64,000 nt of DNA from Rhizobium deserti (GTDB lineage: Bacteria; Pseudomonadota; Alphaproteobacteria; Rhizobiales; Rhizobiaceae), in NCBI RefSeq assembly GCF_004358025.1, contig NZ_SMTL01000001.1, forward strand, positions 1,277,937-1,341,936, given 5' to 3'. The notes beneath the pieces are model-generated. The model was given only the letters and a program-made list of their open reading frames with translations, made no database searches and was not told the origin of the DNA. The translations under genes were made by a program, and so were the position numbers. This document shows positions 43,203-51,025 of the stretch, piece after piece (position 1 is the stretch's first letter; every line of letters begins with the position of its first letter).

Positions 43203-43285
43203 ATTCCGAGGGGAGCATCGAACGATGCTGAGATGGCGGTGAGCCGGACCCTTGAACCTGATCCGGGTCATGCCGGCGTAGGAAC
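43203..43285 (+). promoter_or_regulatory. TPP (THI element) riboswitch aptamer
   Basis: The core runs CCGAGGGGAGC, then G-C-T-G-A-G-A-T-G-G, then G-G-A-C-C-C-T-T-G-A-A-C-C-T-G-A-T-C-C-G-G-G-T-C-A-T-G-C-C-G-G-C-G-T-A-G-G-A-A. The CUGAGA and ACC(C)UUGAACCUGAUC...GUAGGGAA-type elements are diagnostic for the thiamine-pyrophosphate riboswitch. It senses TPP and lowers expression of the downstream uptake genes. The likely output is the sequestering hairpin at 43334-43355. Confidence 0.92.
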
Positions 43286-43333
43286 GGAAAACGGCGTCGC
43301 GCGACGACACTTTCTCTTCTCCGCTTTCGCCTG

Positions 43334-43355
43334 GATCTCCTTGATGATGGAGGTC
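43334..43355 (+). promoter_or_regulatory. Shine-Dalgarno sequestering hairpin below the riboswitch
   Basis: GATCTCC (43334-43340) can pair with GGAGGTC (43349-43355) over 7 bases with one G-U pair. The second arm contains the GGAGG ribosome site of the ORF at 43361. Translation control by this hairpin fits the usual mechanism of proteobacterial TPP riboswitches. Confidence 0.55.
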
Positions 43356-43360
43356 AATCA

Positions 43361-43426
43361 ATGACGATCAACTATAGTCCTTTGCATGCGGAAAATCCGC
43401 ATGTATCGATACAACCTGCGCAATAA
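43361..43426 (+). CDS. 21-codon ORF with excellent ribosome site under the riboswitch
   Basis: Encodes 21 residues (MTINYSPLHAENPHVSIQ then P-A-Q). GGAGGT lies 6 bases before the ATG and is the sequence that the riboswitch hairpin can hide. The permease ATG follows 6 bases after its stop and has no ribosome site of its own, so the ORF probably couples translation. Alternatively it is the start of a lost ATP-binding subunit gene: N-P-H-V-S-I-Q resembles the first strand of ABC ATPases. No known leader-peptide family is recognised. Confidence 0.55.
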   Translation: MTINYSPLHAENPHVSIQPAQ

Positions 43427-43432
43427 CACTGC

Positions 43433-44212
43433 ATGCGTCTTTCTCATGTGGGCTTCGGCTTCGCCCTGCTTCTCGTTTTGTGGCAGGCCGGCATATGGTT
43501 GTTCGTGCCGCCCCGTTACATCCTCCCTGCTCCGCTGGCGGTGGCATCTGCTTTTCTGCGCCAGCCTGGCTTCTTTACCGGCAACACGTTCATTACCCTC
43601 GCGGAGATCGTCGTGGGGCTAGCCGGCGGATCGGCCCTTGGTGTCCTGACTGCGTTTTGCGTGGCAGCTTGGCCGCGTTTAGGACGGCTTGTTTGGCCGA
43701 TGGTGCTGGTTCTTCAGGCGTTTCCAGTTTTCGTGCTGGCTCCCATACTGGTTATCTGGCTCGGATTCGGACTTGCCTCGAAAGTGGCGATGACGACGAT
43801 CATCATCTTCTTCCCTGTCGCCTCCTCCTTCGGGGATGGACTGAGCCGTATCGAGCAGGACATTCTCGATGCTGTATCTCTGGAGGGTGCCAGCCATTGG
43901 CAGATTTTGACCCGCATTCGCGTGCCGCTGGCAATGCCGAGCATGGTCTCTGGTTTGCGCGTCGCAGCTCCGCTTGCCCCGCTTGGCGCCGTCGTTGGTG
44001 AGTGGGTCGGAGCGTCGGGCGGGCTGGGCTTCGTCATGGTACAAGCCAATGCTCGCATGCAGACCGATACAGTTTTTGCCGCCATGCTGGTGCTTGCCGT
44101 CATGACCGTTCTTATCCGGTTTCTCGTCGACCGCCTGACGTCAGGCCTCACCCCCTGGGCGAGCGAAACCAATTCCGAATTTTCATCCTCATCAAGGAGT
44201 TTCGCCCGATGA
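43433..44212 (+). CDS. thiX: ThiX-like ABC permease (thiamine precursor uptake)
   Basis: 259 residues with six hydrophobic segments and the ABC permease coupling loop E-G-A-S-H-W-Q-I-L-T-R-I-R-V-P-L-A-M-P near residue 150. It resembles the SsuC/TauC/ThiX type. The TPP riboswitch upstream and the NMT1-like binding protein downstream indicate uptake of thiamine or its pyrimidine moiety. It lacks its own Shine-Dalgarno sequence and probably depends on the 21-codon ORF. No ATPase subunit gene is present in the operon. Confidence 0.82.
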   Translation: MRLSHVGFGFALLLVLWQAGIWLFVPPRYILPAPLAVASAFLRQPGFFTGNTFITLAEIVVGLAGGSALGVLTAFCVAAWPRLGRLVWPMVLVLQAFPVFVLAPILVIWLGFGLASKVAMTTIIIFFPVASSFGDGLSRIEQDILDAVSLEGASHWQILTRIRVPLAMPSMVSGLRVAAPLAPLGAVVGEWVGASGGLGFVMVQANARMQTDTVFAAMLVLAVMTVLIRFLVDRLTSGLTPWASETNSEFSSSSRSFAR

Positions 44213-45153
44213 ACCGTTTCCTTGTTGCAGTCTTTGCAACGCTCGGCTGCCTCATGGCGCCCGCTTCCTGCCAGGCGACCGACAAGCTTTCGGTGCTGCT
44301 TGAGTGGTTCGTCAATCCCGATCACGCCCCGATGGTCATTGCCAAGCAGCAAGGCCTTTTTGTCGCGGCGAACCTCGATGTTGAGTTGATCCCGCCATCC
44401 GATCCATCTGCCGTGCCTCGTCTGGTCTCGGCTGGCCAGGCGGATGTCGGAATCCACTATCAGCCCAATCTATTCTTGGACCATGAGGCAGGCCTTCCGC
44501 TCGTCCGTTTCGGTACGCTGGTTGAAACGCCGCTCAATACAGTGACCGTTCTTGCTGAAGGCCCCATTAGGAGCCTCAGGGACCTGAAGGGCAAGAAGGT
44601 CGGTTACTCGGTCACCGGGTTTGAAGACGCCATGCTGAAGAAGATGCTGGCTTCCGCTGGCCTGTCGAACGACGATGTCGAACTAGTCAATGTCAACTTT
44701 TCGCTGTCGCCCTCGCTGATCGGTGGCAAGGTGGACGCGACTGTGGGCGGCTTCCGAAATTTTGAGCTCACGCAGATGAAGCTGGAGAACTATCCGGGCC
44801 GAGCCTTCTTTCCCGAAGAACATGGCGTTCCAGCCTATGACGAACTCATCTATGTCACCCGACGGGAACTGGCCGCCGACCCCCGCCTGCAACGATTCTT
44901 GGGCGCGGTTGAACAAGCCACGATCTTCATGACCAATCATCCACAGCAAGCTTGGGAACTTTTCATATCTGCCTATCCCGCTCTCAACGACGAGCTGAAC
45001 AAGACGGCCTTTTTCGACACGATACCGCGTTTTACCAAACGCCCGGCGGCACTTGATAGCGGGCGGTACACACGCTTCGGGGCCTTTATGAAGGAAAGCG
45101 GGCTGATCAAGTCGGCCCCCGCGGTCGACGATATCGCAGTAGAAATCCGGTGA
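44209..45153 (+). CDS. thiY: ThiY-like periplasmic binding protein (NMT1/THI5 family)
   Basis: 314 residues with a signal peptide (MNRFLVAVFATLGCLMAPASC, cleavage near Q-A-T). The mature part begins L-S-V-L-L-E-W-F-V-N-P-D-H-A-P, the NMT1/THI5 signature for binding N-formyl-4-amino-5-aminomethyl-2-methylpyrimidine or related pyrimidines. V-P-R-L-V-S-A-G-Q-A-D and the Y-S-V-T-G-F-E-D loop fit ABC importer binding proteins. Coupled to the permease by an ATGA overlap behind AAGGAG. Under TPP riboswitch control. Confidence 0.88.
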   Translation: MNRFLVAVFATLGCLMAPASCQATDKLSVLLEWFVNPDHAPMVIAKQQGLFVAANLDVELIPPSDPSAVPRLVSAGQADVGIHYQPNLFLDHEAGLPLVRFGTLVETPLNTVTVLAEGPIRSLRDLKGKKVGYSVTGFEDAMLKKMLASAGLSNDDVELVNVNFSLSPSLIGGKVDATVGGFRNFELTQMKLENYPGRAFFPEEHGVPAYDELIYVTRRELAADPRLQRFLGAVEQATIFMTNHPQQAWELFISAYPALNDELNKTAFFDTIPRFTKRPAALDSGRYTRFGAFMKESGLIKSAPAVDDIAVEIR

Positions 45154-45289
45154 AACCGGATCGAACGAGACCAGCGTCGAGGTCGTGGCACAGGCGTGAC
45201 TTGGCGGAGAAGGTCGATCGAGTGCCTCTTCGCGGTGCGGACGTCAATACGACGGCACTCGAGATATTGGCAACGCACGTCCATCGGCG

Positions 45290-47092
45290 GTGGACGCGTT
45301 GACGCCGAGATCTGCAGCGGCACAATGGCTTCGATCGGTTGAAGCGGTCATCGGTGCAGTCGCAGCCGCGATCCTGCTGGCTTTGTTGGCTTTGGTCATA
45401 GCCGATGTGTACTTGCGCTATCTTTTTCGATCTGGGCTCATTGGGACAGAGGATTTAGCCATCTGGCTGCATGTGGCCATGATTTCCATTGGCGCTCCCC
45501 TCAGCCTCGGCAGCGCACTTGCCATGCGACTTGACGTGTTTGTGAAGCTGTTGCCCGAGCGGCTTTTGCCGGCAACGCTAGCGCTTGGGGATGTCTTCAG
45601 TGTGCTCACGGCTCTGATCCTGCTGTTTGGCGGTAGAGAAATTATGAGCATGCTCGGCGGGGTCTCGCCGACCCTGGGCGCCCCCGAATGGGTCCGCTTC
45701 GGCTTTCTAGGAGCGGGTGGTGGCCTCGTCCTGCTCGTTTTGTTCCTCCAGCGTATAAGCGAGGGCCGCCTCGCCGGGTTGGTCGCTTCAAGCATCGCCG
45801 GTGCGGCCCTCTACATAAGCGTGCCGGAAACTAGCATCGAGACAGTCTTTCCACCGAGCCTTTTCCTAGCGCTCACGGCCGCGGTTGGTGTGGTGCTGGC
45901 AGCGCCGCTGGCACATTCTTTCATAGCCGCCGCATATGTGGCAATTGCCTTCGGCAGCAGCCTGCCAGAACCAGCGATTGTATCAACGACGGTGTCCGGC
46001 ATGTCGAAGTTCCTGCTGCTCGCCGTTCCGTTTTTCCTTCTCGTCGGCGGACTGTTGACCGCTTCCGGTGGCGCAGACCGGCTTGTGCAGTTTGCTGCAT
46101 CCATGGTCGGGCATCGCCGCGCGGGACTGGCGCAGACGACTCTGCTCACCAGCGTGTTGTTTTCCGGTACGTCCGGTTCGTCCGTCGCCAACGCAGCATT
46201 CGGCGCCTCGACCTTTCAGCCGGAGCTCGTCAAACGCGGTTACCCGCCAGCACAAGCCGGCGCGATCATCGCAGCGACTTCCATCCTGGACAATGTCATC
46301 CCGCCTTCTATTGCATTTCTGATCCTTGCTGCTGCGACCAATCTTTCAGTCGGCTCGCTGTTGGTCGGCGGTTTCCTTGCTGGAGCACTTATGGCGGTCT
46401 GCCTGTCGATCGCCATTCAGCTGACGGTCTGCCAAAAGGTGACGCAGGGCCGCGCCACCCGAAAGGAGCGCCTCCAGGCCGCGATTTCCGCCATCCCAGC
46501 TTTTGGTCTTGGCCTCATCGTCATCGCTGGCATCCGCTTCGGCATTGTCACGACGACGGAGGCCGCAGCGCTGGCCGCGCTCTATACCGTCGGTCTGGCG
46601 ATCTGGTCTGGGCTCGGCTTCACGGCAACCTATTTCGCCTTCCAGCAGGCAGCCTCCGAAGCGGCTGCCATAGGGCTCCTAATCGGCGCCGCCAGCCCCT
46701 TTGCCTTCCTGCTGGCGGTAGACGGCGTGTCGGTGCTTGTCACCCAGGTTGTCACACTGTTTGGGGGCAGCGCGATTGCTGTATTGATTCTCTCGAACGT
46801 CATCCTGCTTATTGTTGGCCTTGTGCTTGATATTGGTGCGGCAATCTTGCTTTTGGGACCCATTCTTTTGCCGGCAGCCGTGACGGCTGGGATCGATCCA
46901 ATTCACTTTGGCGTCATCCTCGTGGTCAATCTCATGATCCACGGCCTCACGCCACCGCTCGGCGTGCTGATTTTTGTGGTCAGCGGTGTAACGAAGATCC
47001 CAGCCACGCTGCTGTTTCGGGCCGTCATCCCTTATCTCGTCTCTTTATTGCTGTCCCTGGCGATCATGTGCGCCTTGGCGGTAATCGTCTAA
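45290..47092 (+). CDS. TRAP transporter fused small and large permease (DctQM)
   Basis: 600 residues from a GTG. Residues about 1-170 form the four-helix DctQ part (V-I-A-D-V-Y-L-R-Y-L-F-R, I-G-A-P-L-S-L-G). Residues about 185-600 are DctM, with F-L-L-V-G-G-L-L-T-A-S-G, S-G-T-S-G-S-S-V-A-N-A-A-F-G and the late G-L-T-P-P-L-G-V. TRAP permeases import organic acids or similar solutes with sodium. Fusion of the two subunits is known in many TRAP systems. It lies 136 bases after the ThiY-like gene, so operon membership under the riboswitch is possible but not certain. Confidence 0.9.
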   Translation: MDALTPRSAAAQWLRSVEAVIGAVAAAILLALLALVIADVYLRYLFRSGLIGTEDLAIWLHVAMISIGAPLSLGSALAMRLDVFVKLLPERLLPATLALGDVFSVLTALILLFGGREIMSMLGGVSPTLGAPEWVRFGFLGAGGGLVLLVLFLQRISEGRLAGLVASSIAGAALYISVPETSIETVFPPSLFLALTAAVGVVLAAPLAHSFIAAAYVAIAFGSSLPEPAIVSTTVSGMSKFLLLAVPFFLLVGGLLTASGGADRLVQFAASMVGHRRAGLAQTTLLTSVLFSGTSGSSVANAAFGASTFQPELVKRGYPPAQAGAIIAATSILDNVIPPSIAFLILAAATNLSVGSLLVGGFLAGALMAVCLSIAIQLTVCQKVTQGRATRKERLQAAISAIPAFGLGLIVIAGIRFGIVTTTEAAALAALYTVGLAIWSGLGFTATYFAFQQAASEAAAIGLLIGAASPFAFLLAVDGVSVLVTQVVTLFGGSAIAVLILSNVILLIVGLVLDIGAAILLLGPILLPAAVTAGIDPIHFGVILVVNLMIHGLTPPLGVLIFVVSGVTKIPATLLFRAVIPYLVSLLLSLAIMCALAVIV

Positions 47093-47113
47093 CTCCTGGT
47101 CAGGATTCATTTC

Positions 47114-48109
47114 ATGGAGAACTTCAATCGACGCAGCTTCTTGAAGACAGCCGCCGGCACCGGACTGGCGCACGCGGCGCCCGCCTTCATCCGCCCTGCA
47201 TCGGCACGCACCACCATCACGGTTGCTTCCCTGTTTGGAGCGGACAAACCGGAGACTAAGGTTTGGCTGAAAATTGCCGAGCTGGTTGATGCCAAGTTTC
47301 CGGGTCGATTCAAGTTCAACATCGTCAAGAATGGTTCCCTCGGCGGCGAGAAGGAAGTTGCGGAAGGCGCACGTCTCGGCTCGATCCAGGCCAGCCTTTC
47401 GACGGTTTCGTCGCTTTCGGGCTGGGTACCTGAACTGGAGATCCTCGACTTGCCGTTCTTGTTTCGCGATGCGGCGCATGTTCACAGAACCCTGGATGGG
47501 CCGATAGGCGAAGACCTGAAGCAGAAGCTCGCAGCCCAGCGGTTTGTGATCGGCGACTTCATCAACTACGGTGCCCGCCATCTGCTCACCAAGGAGCCGG
47601 TTACACGTCCTGAACAGTTGATCGGCAAGAAGATGCGGACAATCCAGAGCCCGCTGCATGCCAAGCTTTGGAGCGCCTACGGCAGCACCCCGGTCGGCAT
47701 ACCGATTACGGAAACCTATAACGCCCTCTCCACTGGCGTTGCCGACGCGATGGACCTGACGAAATCCGCCTATGCCGGCTTCAAGCTTTACGAGGTAGTA
47801 CCTTATCTGACGGAAACCCAACATATATGGGCCTCCGGGGTGATTTTCTTCGCATCCGCATTCTGGGCACATTTGGACACTGAACAACAGACGGTGTTCA
47901 AACAAGCTTCTCGTGAGGGTGCAGCTTACTTCAACGAGTTAATCGTCGAGGACGAGGCGAAGTCAGTTGAGCAGTCGATCGGGAACGGTGGCGAGGTGCT
48001 GAAGCCTGAAGCCTTCGATGCGTGGCAAAAGGGCGCCCAACTTGTCTGGGAGGATTTCGCCCCCGTTGTTGGCGGAATGAGCCGTATCAATGATGTGCAG
48101 CGAATATGA
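47114..48109 (+). CDS. TRAP transporter solute-binding protein (DctP family)
   Basis: 331 residues. The N-terminus N-R-R-S-F-L-K-T-A-A-G-T-G-L-A-H-A-A is a twin-arginine signal, so the folded protein is exported by Tat. The DctP fold follows: G-S-L-G-G-E-K-E-V-A-E near 78, L-D-L-P-F-L-F-R-D near 110 and K-M-R-T-I-Q-S-P-L-H near 175 with the conserved arginine that clasps a carboxylate. It serves the fused permease 21 bases upstream. Substrate unknown. Confidence 0.9.
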   Translation: MENFNRRSFLKTAAGTGLAHAAPAFIRPASARTTITVASLFGADKPETKVWLKIAELVDAKFPGRFKFNIVKNGSLGGEKEVAEGARLGSIQASLSTVSSLSGWVPELEILDLPFLFRDAAHVHRTLDGPIGEDLKQKLAAQRFVIGDFINYGARHLLTKEPVTRPEQLIGKKMRTIQSPLHAKLWSAYGSTPVGIPITETYNALSTGVADAMDLTKSAYAGFKLYEVVPYLTETQHIWASGVIFFASAFWAHLDTEQQTVFKQASREGAAYFNELIVEDEAKSVEQSIGNGGEVLKPEAFDAWQKGAQLVWEDFAPVVGGMSRINDVQRI

Positions 48110-48514
48110 CTGGCAGAGTGGGTCGGAAGCGGGAAGCGATAGGGACACATCAAGCAGGATCCACAGTGCTCGCCGTTAGTGATGCGAAGGTCCAAGCAAC
48201 AACCCGATAACACACCGGCCGACCGCCAAAAGAACATGACTGATAAGCGTACCGTTTAGACGGTCCTTCTTGAGCCTGCTTCAACCAATCCTGACAACTT
48301 TGAACTCGTGGCCGCGAGAGCGTTCCTCTGGGCGTTGATCAAGCATGCAAGCTTGAGGAAGAGTAACTGCGGAGGGCGCGCAGGCCACATAACGCGGCCG
48401 CGATGTCTGCTTTCGTCTGCGCCCCGTTGCGGCTTCTATGACTGAGACGGGAGCGTAAAGCCGAAGACCTCCGTACTGTCCCGTTGCTGCCAGTCCACCT
48501 TATGTCAACAATGG
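48110..48514. other. 405-bp stretch without a recognised gene
   Basis: It follows the TRAP operon and lies before the convergent HxlR gene. Several short open frames on the minus strand carry no family resemblance. No transposase, tRNA or clear hairpin is seen. It may be decayed sequence. Confidence 0.4.
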
Positions 48515-48832
48515 CTACAGCATGTCCGCCACCCGTGCACGGTTCTGATTGCCCCACTCGCAGAGCGGGACCAGCGCCTGAACGAGCGTTCCACCGAATG
48601 GTGTCAGCGTATAATCGACCACGGGAGGCACCTGTTGGTGATCATGGCGTACAAGAACGTTCATTGCGACCAACTCCCGTAGCTGCTGGATCAACACTTT
48701 TTCGCTGATGCCTCCGACGCGCCTTCTGATCTCGGAAAATCGCGTGGGACCATCCTGGAGATGGTAAAGGATCAATGGCTTCCACTTACCGCCGATGATC
48801 GACAACGAAACGTCCAGGCCACATTGGGTCAT
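48515..48832 (-). CDS. HxlR-family winged-helix regulator
   Basis: 105 residues spanning the HxlR/MarR-like fold: I-I-G-G-K-W-K-P-L-I-L-Y-H-L near residue 14, R-F-S-E-I-R-R-R, the recognition helix I-S-E-K-V-L-I-Q-Q-L-R-E-L, and Y-T-L-T-P-F-G near 75. The family often senses oxidants or aldehydes through a conserved N-terminal cysteine, here C4. Divergent from the NTF2-like gene, with a 132-base gap, so likely its regulator. Confidence 0.88.
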   Translation of the reverse strand: MTQCGLDVSLSIIGGKWKPLILYHLQDGPTRFSEIRRRVGGISEKVLIQQLRELVAMNVLVRHDHQQVPPVVDYTLTPFGGTLVQALVPLCEWGNQNRARVADML

Positions 48833-48964
48833 CAGTCTGTCCTGAGAAAGATGGCGCTTACCTTTTGGTATGTTCTACCCATGGAGTGGGTGGGTGTCTA
48901 CATGCTTCCTGTCCGTCGGTCGGCAGAGGTCGGAATAGTCGGAAGTTCAGATAAGGAGCTGTCA

Positions 48965-49402
48965 ATGAGAAGTAACATTGAGACGATCAAAGAGTTATAC
49001 GCCGCAGCAGAGGGAGACCGACTGGATGTCGGCAAATTCGTCTCCTTCTTCTCCGAAGATGCCTATGTGCGGGATATCCCGACTGACATGGAGTTTCGTG
49101 GCAAGGATATCGCAATGGTCGCGGGCGGCATGGCTCAGGCCTTTCCAGACATTCATCGGGAGCTCTTCGACATCTACGCCATGGAAGATGTCATCGTGGT
49201 CGAACTCGCCATTCGAGGCACCCACAGAGGACCATTCGTGACGCCGATGGGCACAGTCAGTCCGACCGGTAGGACCATCGATGTTCCTTGCTGCGATGTC
49301 TTTCATATGCGGGAGGGAAAGGTCGTCTCCTTTCATTGCTACAACGCGGCGTCCATCCTGCAGCGCCAACTGGGTCTTGCCGATAGCGCAACGGCTGCTT
49401 GA
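48965..49402 (+). CDS. NTF2/SnoaL-like ester cyclase-type protein
   Basis: 145 residues from the ATG at 48965, which follows AAGGAG by 6 bases; the longer open frame upstream overlaps the HxlR promoter region and is not used. The fold shows F-S-E-D-A-Y-V-R-D-I-P near residue 30, F-R-G-K-D-I-A, F-P-D-I-H-R-E and a G-T-H-R-G-P-F motif with the catalytic-type D-V-F-H-M near 115. Members are hydrolases, isomerases or binding proteins of unknown substrate. Probably HxlR-controlled. Confidence 0.8.
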   Translation: MRSNIETIKELYAAAEGDRLDVGKFVSFFSEDAYVRDIPTDMEFRGKDIAMVAGGMAQAFPDIHRELFDIYAMEDVIVVELAIRGTHRGPFVTPMGTVSPTGRTIDVPCCDVFHMREGKVVSFHCYNAASILQRQLGLADSATAA

Positions 49403-49520
49403 TACGGCGACAAATCCTGAGCGGGTGACGTTCCCAGCCGCTTCCACTTTATCCAGCAGGGCTGGTCCTGGCGCGGCCGCGTCTCTCATGTCATGAACTC
49501 CGACCGATTGTCAGGGACGC

Positions 49521-50312
49521 GTGTCTGCGATGCGAAAGACAAGATTGACGAGCCTGCCAGCCCCATATCTGAAGCGCCTCTGGGTGCGGGAGGATGCGAG
49601 CCTGAGCGAGCAGTATCCATTCAACCTGCCTTGGATGGACCGGGATTTCGTCCTCGATTTCTCGACACCGGTAACGATTATCGTGGGGGAGAACGGCACC
49701 GGGAAATCAACGTTGATTGAGGCTGTGGCAGCCTTGTGAGGATTTGACGAGGCCGGGGGCGGCAAGGGCTATATGCCGGTCGATCATTCCCGTGCGGTGG
49801 ACCGCAGCGGCGCTCTTCTCGCCAGCGTGTTGCGCGCAGCATGGTTGCCGAAGGTCACGGCAGGCTGGTTTTTTCGCGCCGAATCCTTCTTTTCGGTCGC
49901 ACGTTTTCTCGATGAAGCCGCTCGAGACGCCAATGCCGCACCGCCGGATTTCTTGTCATGGAGCCATGGCGAAGGCTTCGTCCGCTTTTTTCAAGAACGA
50001 ATGTCGAGACAGGGGATCTATCTCCTGGACGAACCGGAAAGCGCGCTTTCCCCAAAGCGCCAACTGGAACTGCTTCGCCTTCTTCATGCCATTCAGGGAT
50101 CGGCGAATGCTCAGATCATCATGGCCACGTATTCGCCTATCCTAATGGCCCTTCCTGGGGCTCGGCTGCTGGAGATCACCCCTGCCGGCCTTGCGGGAGT
50201 AGAGTTGCGCGATACGCGGCATTTCAAGCTGTATCAAGACTTCACCGTCGATCCAGATGACTTCGTGGACCGTGCGCTGCGGGAGCAAAGCGATAATCTG
50301 CTAATGGAATGA
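49521..50312 (+). pseudogene. AAA ATPase of COG3910 type interrupted by an in-frame TGA
   Basis: The frame from the GTG at 49521 (or the ATG at 49530) reads an AAA ATPase with Walker A G-E-N-G-T-G-K-S-T. It meets TGA at 49737-49739 and then continues in the same frame, without frameshift, as G-F-D-E-A-G-G-G-K-G-Y to the normal end. Walker B is in L-L-D-E-P-E-S-A-L-S-P and the switch region in A-T-Y-S-P-I-L-M. The reading frame is otherwise whole, so the gene is a recent nonsense pseudogene, a readthrough case or a sequencing error. Translation might restart at the ATG at 49773, without Walker A. Confidence 0.75.
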
Positions 50313-50366
50313 TCGCAGCGTCGAACATCCGCTGCGAGATGTCAGAGTATCTTGAATGCTAAGTGC

Positions 50367-51008
50367 CTATCGTGCGGCCCAGTTGGCGCCTCGACGAAAG
50401 ATGGCGTTCATTTCCGGCACGTCAAATTCCTTGGCCACGTGGCCAAGCGCGGAATAGAAAACGCGGCCCTTGCCGTATTTACGCTTCCAAACCACGGGCA
50501 TTACGACGCCGTCTATCCAGTAGGCATGCTCTCCGGTGAAGGTGGTGGTTGCGAGTACTTCGTTCGACGGATCGACATGCATGTAGTACTGCTCGGACGT
50601 GTAGGGAAAATCGGCAATCCCTTCCATCAGCGGATCGTCCGGCTTCGTGATGTTGACCGTATAGTCGATGATATTACCCGGATGGGCCACCCACTGGCCG
50701 CCGATGATAAACTGGTAATCCACTGACTCCCGAAATGCATCGCCGGCGCCGCCGTGGTAACCTGCGATGCCGACGCCGCCCTCGATGGCAGCGGCAAGGT
50801 TCTTCACTTCTTCCTTCTCTATCTTCGACATGGTCATGATCGGCACGATGAGGCTCAGGTCGTGGATGGAGGGATCAGCGAAGGCCTCGGTGGAATGCTC
50901 CACGTAGACCTTGAACCCGTCACCTTCGAGCATGTGCTTGATGACCTCGGCGCATTCCTGCGGTTCGTGGCCGCTCCAACCACCCCATACGATCAGTGCT
51001 TCCCGCAT
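50367..51008 (-). CDS. thuA: ThuA-family protein (trehalose/disaccharide utilisation)
   Basis: 213 residues with the ThuA fold, a class I glutamine-amidotransferase-like domain: A-L-I-V-W-G-G-W-S-G-H-E at the start, A-G-Y-H-G-G-A-G-D near 83, G-G-Q-W-V-A-H-P-G near 103 and Y-G-K-G-R-V-F-Y-S-A-L-G-H near 185. Proposed in Sinorhizobium to act with ThuB in converting 3-keto sugars. The ribosome site AAGGAGG is strong. It lies 17 bases downstream of the oxidoreductase gene on the minus strand. Confidence 0.9.
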   Translation of the reverse strand: MREALIVWGGWSGHEPQECAEVIKHMLEGDGFKVYVEHSTEAFADPSIHDLSLIVPIMTMSKIEKEEVKNLAAAIEGGVGIAGYHGGAGDAFRESVDYQFIIGGQWVAHPGNIIDYTVNITKPDDPLMEGIADFPYTSEQYYMHVDPSNEVLATTTFTGEHAYWIDGVVMPVVWKRKYGKGRVFYSALGHVAKEFDVPEMNAIFRRGANWAAR

Positions 51009-51025
51009 TTTATCCTCCTTCGGAA

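Noticed and set aside
43104..43364. 86-codon frame over the TPP riboswitch
   Set aside because: It covers the aptamer and expression platform, whose sequence is explained by RNA structure.
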